A stretch of DNA of 64,000 nucleotides from Hymenochaete sp. R1 (taxonomy: Eukaryota; Basidiomycota; Agaricomycetes; Hymenochaetales; Hymenochaetaceae), in contig JAFREE010000010.1 of NCBI GenBank assembly GCA_019400425.1, positions 124,001-188,000 on the forward strand, in the 5' to 3' direction. The first letter of the stretch is position 1; each line of letters starts with the position of its first letter. Both the position numbers and the translations under genes were made by a program. The notes beneath the pieces are model-generated. The model saw only the letters and a list, made by a program, of their open reading frames with translations, made no database searches and was not told the origin of the DNA. Below, piece by piece: positions 55,944 through 64,000 of this stretch.

Positions 55944-58900
55944 ATGATGTTGTTTAGGTTTAGGGGTTTAAGGAGGATGCAGTTGTTGCTGCTGCAATGG
56001 CAGGCGCTGTATGCGTACTTGCTCTCTGTATGGGCTCAGTTGACGAATACCGTGCCGCCTTTGGGGACTCCGCTGAGTAGTGCAGTGGACTACGTTAATC
56101 CGTACGTGTCGTATCTTAACCATAGCCCGTAACGGGATGCTCCTTTGCATGTACTAACAGCCGTTTCGTTTCGTTGTTGTTGGTGGTGGTGTTAGGATGA
56201 TCGGAAACGGAGGAGACACGCCCAACGGCTCGGGCGGGATGATACCCTCCGTCGCGCCTCCGTTCGGTATGACGAGATGGGTCGCGCAAACGCGCCAGAA
56301 CTACGTCTCCGTCACGCCGTACAACCACACGGACGACGTCGTCCACGGGTTTCAGGCGACGCACCAGCCGGCGATATGGATGGGCGAGAGCGGGAGCGTG
56401 GTCGTCGTGCCTGGCGTTGGGGCCGAGGTGAGGAGCGGGTTCGAGGAGAGGGGGATGAGGTTCGCGAAGGAGGACGAACATGCTGGGGCGGCGCTTTATA
56501 CGGTGAAGATGGACGATGGACGAGGGGGTGTTGTCGATGCTGAGATGACCGCGAGTATGTGTGTTGTGTCGATTTGTGATTCGTGTGTTGTACTAAGCTT
56601 TTCTTTCGGACTTCAACTTGAAGCTTCCCGTGTTGGGCACCTGCGCTTCACGTTCTCGTCTGCGGACCCGTATATCATCCTCGAAGCTACGCGTGCTTCC
56701 GTAGTAGGTTCGGACAATCCTGCCAATGTAACGTACCCCTCTGGATCCATAAACATCGACCCCGCCTCTCGCGAGATTTCCGGACACAATCCCGAGCGCC
56801 AGGACTTCATTATCGGTCCGAACGCAGCTCCTAGCTTTGCAGGATACTTTGTCGCACGATTTGACACTCCGTTCACCTCGCACGGTATTATGAAGAATGG
56901 GACAACGAGCGTGAACGCAAGCTCCGGACAGGGCGTCTTGTTATCTGGATATGCACGGTTTGCTGAAGACACCCGGGAGGTGACCGTGCGTGTCGGGGTC
57001 TCGTTCATATCAGTTGAGCAAGCCAGGAAGAACTTGGACGCCGAAATACCTGATGGAACGGCGTTTGAGGAGACAGCATATGGGACGCGAAAGGCGTGGA
57101 AGGACAAGCTTGAGATGATTGAAGTTCAAGGAGCGACGAAAGAAAACCTCACAACGTTCTACACTGCGTATTATCATGCATTGCAGGTGAGTTGTGTCGA
57201 GATCCATGGTCCGGTTCTCTGATCTAATTATGTTGTAGTATCCGTATGAACAAGACGAGGGTGGGCAGTATTACTCTGGATATGACGACAAGGTGCATGA
57301 GGGAGTTTCTTATACTGGCTATTCCATCTGGGTCAGTCTATCTATATTTTTATGAGAACCGCACACGTCCTGAAACTTCTGCAGGATACTTTCCGTGCGG
57401 CTTGGGCATGGCAGATCTTCTTTGCACCGGAACGAATACCAGGCATGGTGACGAGCATGCTTCAAGACTACAAGGAGGTACCCTAATCTTACTCTCCACG
57501 TACGAATACATGCTAATCAAAACGTCCATGTGAAGGGTGGCTGGTTGCCAATGTGGAAGAACATCGTAGGTGAGACGGGGTTTCATTTCCTCTGCGCAGT
57601 CTTGAGTGAGACTAAGATATTGCTTTCGGTGCTTCCATAGAAACAAACATCATGGTTGGCACACATGCAGACGTGCTCGTTGCCGAAGCGGTCCTCAAGG
57701 GCTTCGGTGATAAGTTCAATACAAGCCTGGCATACGAAGCTGTCCGTAAGGATGCCACTGTACCTCCCATAGGTGACAACTACATAGAGTGAGCCTCGCA
57801 CATGGTTTTTTTTTGAGGCGTGTGCTGAATATATCTTGTTCTCTTTATGAAGATATGCCGACCGTCAAGAGGTAATTAGGGTTAGACTTGCATCAACTTC
57901 AGCGAAACTGATCTCGAGGAGTAGAACGTGGGCTACGAAGTTCGGGCTGGCCTCAATAGCGTTTATTCCGAACAAGGTTGGGTGGCAGACGACATTCATT
58001 CTGAGTCGGCGTCTCGCACGCTCGATTATGCATGTACGGAGTTTTTCGATTGTATGGCAAAGCGCAACATTGGATCTGATATGAAATGACAGATGACGAC
58101 CACGCAACTGCGGCATTGGCGAGAGCACTCGGGCGTACAGCAGACGCGGATTTCTTCGCTGCACGTTCAATCAGCGCGTACAAGTCGATCTTTAATAACG
58201 ACACGGGCTTCATGGAAGCGCGAAATGCGTCGGGAGCGTGGGCGGGTGGTGACCGTGGGTGGACTGAGGGAGATATGTGGGCATATACCTTCGACGTCGC
58301 GCAGGACGTGCCAGGCCTCATTGGTCTCAAAGGGGGCAACGTGAGTTTCGTGAAGTTCCTAGATGAGCATTTTGATGGCGGTCACAATGATCACACGAAC
58401 GAGGTGCGTTGCATGAAGAGTCGTTTTGCGAGAAGTAAGATTCACTTCGAAATGCTAGCCTTCACATCATATTCCATATCTGTACTCACTTGCGGGAGCT
58501 GCTTCTAAAACGCAAGAGAGGGTAAGAAGTATAGCCCAGGTTGATTACAACGATACCGTGGATGGTCTAGCAGGGGTACGTCGTAGCTTTGGAGATGAAG
58601 TTCAACTAGTGAAAGAGCTCTTTGCAGAACGAAGATTGCGGACAAATGAGCGCTTGGTACTTATTCAGTGCAATCGGCCTTTACCCGGTCGATCCTGTAT
58701 CCTTGGAGTATGTCGTGGGAGCGTGAGTCAAAAGTTTCTTTTGTCGATTTACCTTTTTGCCTTGTAATCACCGAACAAACCCCCTCCCATCCTCTAGTCC
58801 ATTCTTCGACAAAGTGACGCTCCACCTGGCCGGCGCCTCACGGCCTCTTGTCATTACTGCTTCTGGCGCACAAACAAAGAAGTACGTGAGGAGTCTGAGT

Positions 58901-59107
58901 GTGGATGGTGTGCGCGTCGACTCGCAAAGGCCCGTTGTCACCCACGCACAAATCAGAGACGGCGCTGACATCGTATTCGAAATGAGTGACACGCCTCAAG
59001 CCTGGGGCTCCGGGACAATTGCAGGTGATAATAGTGGTGATGACGTGAGCGAGCCCGTGGCAAAGGAAGCTGAGAATGAATTCAGAACAGAACGGGAGGA
59101 TCTATGA
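55944..59107 (+). CDS. Secreted GH92 alpha-mannosidase
   Basis: ATG 55944; an internal M at 55977 is an alternative. An N-terminal hydrophobic stretch (MQLLLLQWQALYAYLLSVWA) is a signal peptide. Exons join VDYVNP to MIGNGGDTPNGSGGMIPSVA at a GTACGT..GTTAG intron, the typical GH92 start. Further family blocks: PPFGMTRWVAQTRQNYVSVT, TTFYTAYYHALQ, SGYDDKVHEGVSYTGYSIWD, GGWLPMWKN, GTHADVLVAEAVLKGF, YEVRAGLNSVYSEQGWVADD, IHSESASRTLDYAYDDHA, GGHNDHTNEPSHHIPYLYSL and NEDCGQMSAWYLFSAIGLYP. About twelve introns; all family blocks are in frame. GH92 enzymes are calcium-dependent, inverting exo-alpha-mannosidases, mostly alpha-1,2, acting on fungal mannans or N-glycans. Secretion and neighbourhood to a CBM19-like protein suggest extracellular glycan turnover. 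Confidence 0.93.
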
Positions 59108-59920
59108 GTAACCCTTCTTCCACTTGTGAAATTTTCTGTCGTGGAAGAAATGTAGACCTTTGGCTTTGCAAAGTAAATCAAAGTACTAAAATTATAGCAT
59201 AAGGGTGTGATCGATTTGGTTTGTTGGGGCAATCCACCGTCGGTATCGGTTGGCAGCGGTGGCCTTGGCGACGCGAGACGCGAGTCAACTCACGCAAGGA
59301 ACTCATCTACCTCTCTGTCTATTCTTCGTCTTCACCTTAGACGTCCAAGTTGTATGTTGCTGTGGAAATCCATAATGGCGGGCACGTCTCATAGGTCAAC
59401 ATTGTCGAGTGAGTTGAGCCAGTGATTCTTTTGTTTCCATATTCGGCTCAATAAAGTTGCGATGCAGGACAGATGAGGAGGACAGCAGGCCTAAGGTGCA
59501 AGGAACACAAAGCACTTGGCCGAAATCGCTAGACGATTTCTACTTTTTCCTTTCTTACGGCAACGACGGACACTGCTCTCTCATTTACTCGTCTCTATGT
59601 TTCCGCGTGATTCCATATCTGTGAAAAAAAGAATGGATCAATGAATGGGAAACGGCCATCGCGTGTGGCTTCGTGCCCGAAATTAGCGGCATCTTTCTGC
59701 GGTGGCTTCAATCTTGCTGGGCCCCGCTCCACTATAAATCTCCGACCATGTATTGTCCTGTGAGCCTCAAAATAGTCTTCCCCGCCCCGTACTTGCACTC
59801 TCTTTCAAGCTACTCTTCCCTTTCCCTATTCCCTGCTTGACGCAGTCCGTGCTTGACAAGCCAACACATTCACTTGCAAGTTTTTTTCCCATTCAATACA
59901 AGTAACCTTTCCATCTGGCC
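59108..59920. other. Intergenic region between GH92 and CBM19-like genes
   Basis: About 810 bp with no recognised gene. The last ~130 bp before 59921 is a C/T-rich leader (CTTCCCTTTCCCTATTCC). A CACTATAAATC element near 59730 is a possible TATA box about 190 bp upstream of the start codon. Confidence 0.4.
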
Positions 59921-61287
59921 ATGGCTCGTACTTCGCTCTTCCTCGCACTCGCTGTTGCCTTTTCCGTGTCAAACGCCGCTCCTTTGTCGAAGCGTATCGC
60001 CCAAACGATTTCCGATTCAACAACCCAATGGGAGAAAGCTTGCGTGAGTGATTCGTGGTCGAGACAATTCTGCCAGATGCTGACTTTAGCCCGCTTATAG
60101 CAAGCCGCTGGTGGTGCAGACAAGTGCAACCCTCTCTCACAAACCGCCTTTATGACGCTGCTCGCTGCGGGTATGTATACGACATTGCGTTCATCACATT
60201 CATTTAACTTATAAATATTTATCTTTTCTTAGCTGGACCTTGTGATCAACAAAATGCTGGCGACCAGATGATCGACCTCGCGAAGCAACTTAATAATGAT
60301 GCCGACATGATCAAGTTCACGCAAATTTTTGTTCAACAGCCTCGTAACTCTCCGGACAGCTTCTCCATCCCCTACTGTCAACAGGCTCCTGCCAACCAAG
60401 AGCTCAATGGCTTATTCCAGTGTCAATTCCAGGGAACGAAAGACACCTTTGTCGGGAATTTGCAACCTGGCGCGGAAGGAACCGTTCCGTTCGGGTTGAC
60501 CAGCCTCGATACAGCGAAGAGCTGTCCTGCAAATCCCGATGGAGGAGTCGCCGACGGTAGTCAGCTTGTCGATCTCACCCAAGATCCGGGACTCAGGTAT
60601 GCATGAATACCTTTTCCGGACGTGCTTGCGATACTTATTTATATGTCTCCCCGTAGCAACGTCGGTAGCGGTGGCGGCTCAGGCTCCTCGTCAGGAGGAT
60701 CTGGTAGTTCTTCGGTGTCCGCCAGCGATGCCTCTGGTGCCTCTGGTAGCACAAGCGCAACAGGGACAATCGTTTCATCATCCGCATCCGCATCCGCAAC
60801 TGCTGATGCTGGGTCTGGATCAGACGGCTCTGATACATCAGCAACGGCCTCAGGTGCTGCAAGTACATGTGGAACAATTGCTGCAGGTGCCAACGGCGGA
60901 GGGTCGGCAGCCTCAGGCACCGGGGCTGCCGCGACTGCAACCGCTTCTTCTACGTCTACTGCCTCCAGTTCCTCCAACTCCTCCGGGTCTTCCTCATTTC
61001 TTCTCCAGAATGGGAAAGATGCGCAGCAACTGAATGCCAAGTTTGCTTCTCTTACTGAAGATAGCACTTGCTCAGACGGTGAGAATGCTTGCGTCGGAAG
61101 TTCTTTCGCCATGTGTGTAGGAGGCAAATTCCAGCTTATGGACTGTGGTGCAGCTAACAATGTTACCTGCGCTGCACTCCCTCTCGTCAACTCCGCTGGG
61201 ACGAGCATCACTTGCGTCACGCAAGACGAGGCGGTTCAGAGAATCGCGAACACGGGTGCAACGGGTGGTCTGACAGGTTCGAACTGA
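59921..61287 (+). CDS. Secreted protein with Ser/Gly/Ala-rich linker and C-terminal CBM19-like domain
   Basis: ATG 59921 (MARTSLFLALAVAFSVSNAA) gives a signal peptide, followed by PLSKR, a Kex2-type site. Three introns, the last joining DPGLS to NVGSGG. The N-terminal domain of about 150 residues has six Cys (KACQAAGGADKCNPL, AGPCDQQNAGDQ, PYCQQ, FQCQFQG, KSCPANPDGG). A low-complexity Ser/Gly/Ala/Thr linker of about 110 residues, likely O-glycosylated, follows. The C-terminal part (KFASLTEDSTCSDGENACVG, SFAMCVGGKFQLMDCG, TCAALPLVNSAGTSITC) has the Cys spacing of CBM19 chitin-binding modules. No catalytic domain is evident. Likely extracellular or cell-wall associated; chitin binding is inferred from the motif only. 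Confidence 0.8.
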
Positions 61288-61740
61288 GCGATGGGAAAGG
61301 AAGATTCATCTATTGAGCCGTAGTTTATTTTTATTTCTCTCTTGTTTGTTATGTCTCTTGCATACCCAAAATACAAGGGCTGGGAAGGCTTGACGTCTTT
61401 GTAACTGGAATTATCAATGACAATGTATTTTCAAATTTCTAATCGTGATGAGAATTCCACTCATCGTCTTCGGACGGCGGAGAGCTGCAAGTACTAGTGA
61501 AGGCGGCTGATTTCACTTCTTTGTCGAGCCGCGCTGCGACAGGACCCCCGGGAATCCCAATATAGGCCGCAATAGATCGCCTGGAGTTTGCATATTTTCG
61601 AGACAAAATTGACCACCTGCTGCTGAGATCGAGAAATCTTTACATAAGCAAAATAACAATATAATTTTTGGATCAATCATTAAATACATCCGGTGTCGAT
61701 GAACTTCAACTTGTTTGCTTCAGTCTTCAATCTGTACAAA
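61288..61740. other. Intergenic region between CBM19-like gene and LTV1
   Basis: A gap of 453 bp containing 3' UTR of the former and promoter of LTV1, AT-rich near 61630-61690. No gene was seen. Confidence 0.4.
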
Positions 61741-63578
61741 TGGCTCCTAAATCAAAATCAGTTTTCCGTCAACCAGGCGCTCGACATTTCCAGCTCGTGC
61801 ACAGATCACAGAGGGATCCTTTGAGCTATGATCCCGAAGCAGGTTCTCATGTCCTCAAAGAAGTCAATAAGGTCCGCACACAGGTCACACAATGCATGCT
61901 AAGACTGACAGCTTGCGAATGTCGTAGGGGAAATCGAGAGCAGAGTTAGAATCTCTCATATCTCCTAATGACCTTGCTCGTGATTTAGCACGCTCGAACA
62001 TCGGAGAGGCTGCTGTTCATGAAGTCTACTTCGATGATACGGAATATGATTACATGCAGCATCTCCGAGATGTTGGCAAAGTCGAGGAGGGTGTAGAGAG
62101 CATACTTATCGAAGCTCCGACGTCATCGAGAAAGGGAAAAGACAAGGCGAAGGATCCTCTCGAATTGAAGAAGTTACTATCTGAGGCTCTTCCATCTGAG
62201 ACGGAGCTTTCGCGTGAGCAGGTCTATGATGCAAAGGGCTCAATACCAGCAGACCTCGAGGGCCTACAACCAGATATGGACCCTCATTTACGACAAACCC
62301 TCGAGGCTTTGGAGGATGATGCATTTGTGGAAGATGGCCTTGAGGAAGACTTCTTCGCAGAATTGGTCAGGACGGGAGAGGCGGATGATGGAGAAGAGGG
62401 CGAAGCGTTCGAGTTCGCTGAATATGGTCTTCCGGATAGAGATGAAGAAGAAACAACGGAAAGTGGGACTGGTCAAGAGGATGAGGACGAAGGATGGGAG
62501 GCACGTTTCGCTCGATTCAAGAAGACGCACGAGGCTAAGACGAGGGAAGGTCCTTCGGGGGAGTGCATGACGTCCGATATGCAATCGGAAGGCGGTGACA
62601 CTGTTGGGAAACTGCCTACGATATCCGTCATCGGTGGAAAGAAGAGGAGAAAAGGCGCTTCCGATGCTTCAGGATACAGCATGAGTAGCTCATCCATGTT
62701 CCGCAATGACAGATTATCGTTGCTCGATGAGCATTTTGATCAGGTTCGTTTGCATTTCATGCGGTGTTTCCAATTGTACATAATGTGTTGCCGTAGGTGG
62801 ATAAGAGCTACGACTCCGACGAGGAAGAGTTGTCTGACGAAACAGACGAAGAACCGGATCTTATTACGTCCCGAGAAGATTTTGAAGCAATTATGGATGA
62901 TTTCCTCGTTAACCATGAAGTCTACGGAGGAAAAATGCATGAAGTATTACCAGGCGAGACATATACGGATAAGCTAGGGACGATACGCAAGTCCTTCAAG
63001 GAGATCGGCTATGATCCATACGCGCATCTAGAAGAGGACGACAATAACGATGATACCGTAGAAGATCTTATAGAAGAAAAGAAGGACCGATGGGACTGCG
63101 AGACTGTTTTGAGTACGAGCACGGACAGCTTTCACAGACCCGGTGACTCAAATTCTCTTATTTTAGGTACCTATAGTAATCTCGAAAACCATCCTCGAAT
63201 GATTCGAGCGCGCGGCGCTTCGAAACCTCCAAAGATCACTATAAATCCAAAGAGGGGCGTTCCAACGGTACAGACAGCAACTACTGAAGCTACCGGCAAC
63301 GCAGAAGCGTTTCAGTCTGAGCTATCTAGACGTAAGTTCTATATTATACCGATGATGACTCGACAGTTTAAAGGTTTTCCGAAGCTGTAAAGACAACTGT
63401 GTTGCGGCCCAAGGAGGAGTCCAAAGAGGAAAAACGCGCGCGAAAACATGCAGTGAAGGAGGAGCGCCGTGCTCGTCGAACGGACAAAAAGGTAACCAGG
63501 GATGTATTCGCAAATGAGACGAAGCAGCACCTTAATAACCTCAAAAATACCAAAAAGGGTGTGCGACACTTATGTTAA
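61741..63578 (+). CDS. LTV1: LTV1, 40S ribosomal subunit biogenesis factor
   Basis: ATG 61741 gives MAPKSKSVFRQPGARHFQLV followed by HRSQRDPL, the conserved LTV1 start. The first intron joins KEVNK to GKSRAELESL. Other family blocks: DYMQHLRDVG, LEALEDDAFVEDGLEEDFFA, EWEARF-like DEGWEARFARFKKTH, SSSMFRNDRLSLLDEHFD, VLPGETYTDKLGTIRKSF, and the basic end RPKEESKEEKRARKHAVK then KNTKKGVRHLC with TAA at 63576-63578. The last intron uses acceptor TTTTCCGAAG, giving SELSR-PVKTTVL. Three or four introns. Family role: cytoplasmic assembly factor on pre-40S with Enp1 and Rps3; its phosphorylation by casein kinase 1 allows final maturation. Confidence 0.92.
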
Positions 63579-63725
63579 ATTATGAGATGCGAGGTGTATA
63601 GATAAGTGCTTGATCTACAGTACTTGTTGTGAATGTTTGTAGTGTACAGTGCATACTAGAATCCGGAATGGGCGTTGTTCGGTGAAATAATAGATGCTAG
63701 AAACGGTGAATTAGGGTATTGGGCT

Positions 63726-64000
63726 TCACCAATCAGGCCAAAGGTCAAGAAGGCTGTTTCCTTCGTCCTCGGGCGAATCATTTTGCTTCATCCACCGGTC
63801 AGGAACCTTGACGATGTCAATCCGGCCAGCTTAACGTAGCATCATAATATAGCAAACTTACAAGAGGGAAGTAACGCTCCATGGCACTTAAAAATCGTTG
63901 CCTGTATTGCTTTGGAGAAACAATCGTAGGTTCTCCTCTTCCAGCACCCGCTAGGAATGTGGATTCTTTGACCCAGCTCTCCAGTTTTTTATCCCAGGTA
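63726..64000 (-). CDS. 3' end of an unidentified gene (5' part outside window)
   Basis: On the minus strand the right edge reads [20 protein letters not shown], then [16 protein letters not shown] 56-nt intron (63807-63862, GTAAGT..GTCAAG) joins this to [20 protein letters not shown] followed by DLWPDW and TGA at 63726-63728. Using the nearer acceptor GTTAAG would instead give a short tail stopping at 63789. The longer reading looks more protein-like (acidic linker, Trp-rich end). I do not recognise the family. It converges on LTV1, with 147 bp between stops. Confidence 0.55.

Noticed and set aside
60639..61220. 193-codon open frame on the minus strand and a Gln/Leu-rich + frame at 60539-61033
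   Set aside because: Both are shadows of the Ser/Gly/Ala-rich linker of the CBM19-like gene; the repetitive codons leave other frames open.
1..64000. Transposable elements, CRISPR arrays, prophage or polyketide-type clusters
   Set aside because: No reverse transcriptase, transposase, integrase, long terminal repeats, regularly spaced repeats or biosynthetic megasynthases were seen on either strand.

Overview
The window is nuclear DNA of a filamentous basidiomycete, most likely a mushroom-forming agaricomycete. Genes are dense and on both strands. Most are cut by introns of about 45-70 nt with GT..AG ends, and several neighbours share promoters of 130-170 bp. The family content is fungal: GH92 mannosidase, Zn2Cys6 factor, Dal5-type transporters and a YABBY-like mini HMG protein. 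No transposon, CRISPR array or prokaryotic operon was recognised.

Layout. 1-2321: 3' part of VPS33 (+). 3499-3835: a 71-residue YABBY/HMG-like protein (+). 5418-8272: F-box/LRR protein ending in a CaaX box (+). 8483-9878: mitoribosomal protein mS45/Bot1 (-), divergent from an EEF2KMT/Efm3-type lysine methyltransferase (+, to 11325). 11350-19839: two tandem Dal5-like MFS transporters (-) and CCT7 (-), with a degenerate CCT7 fragment and a probable fragment of the methyltransferase tail between the transporters. This is an old tandem segmental duplication. 20006-20577: SF3B5 (+). 21514-24144: SAM methyltransferase (+). 24454-25454: C1D/Rrp47 (-), divergent from RAD5 (+, 25611-29990). 30363-30454: tRNA-Leu(AAG) with an intron (-). 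31221-32085: Zn2Cys6 protein (-). 32439-33487: basic-secretory-protein-like metalloprotease (-). 33842-37120: FCP1 CTD phosphatase (-). 37426-43780: three tandem single-pass membrane proteins of one family (-). 44292-49850: SKI2 RNA helicase (+). 52304-54587: Ser-rich orphan (+). 55944-59107: secreted GH92 mannosidase (+). 59921-61287: secreted CBM19-like protein (+). 61741-63578: LTV1 (+). 63726-64000: 3' end of an unidentified gene (-).

Most genes are housekeeping: vacuolar fusion, splicing, chaperonin, exosome and Ski RNA decay, ribosome assembly, CTD dephosphorylation and DNA damage tolerance. The less ordinary content is: (i) a 3-nt microexon in RAD5 that rebuilds the DEMG-G-GKT helicase motif; (ii) the three-gene membrane-protein array, whose members share a cytosolic tail of a short amphipathic helix plus a terminal PPxY/LPxY motif and lack an obvious signal peptide; (iii) the partial FAM86-MFS-CCT7 duplication with its decaying edges; (iv) a prenylation-type CaaX end on an F-box protein. 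All gene models were built by eye from splice signals and remembered family motifs, with no database search. Internal exon edges are firm only where stated.
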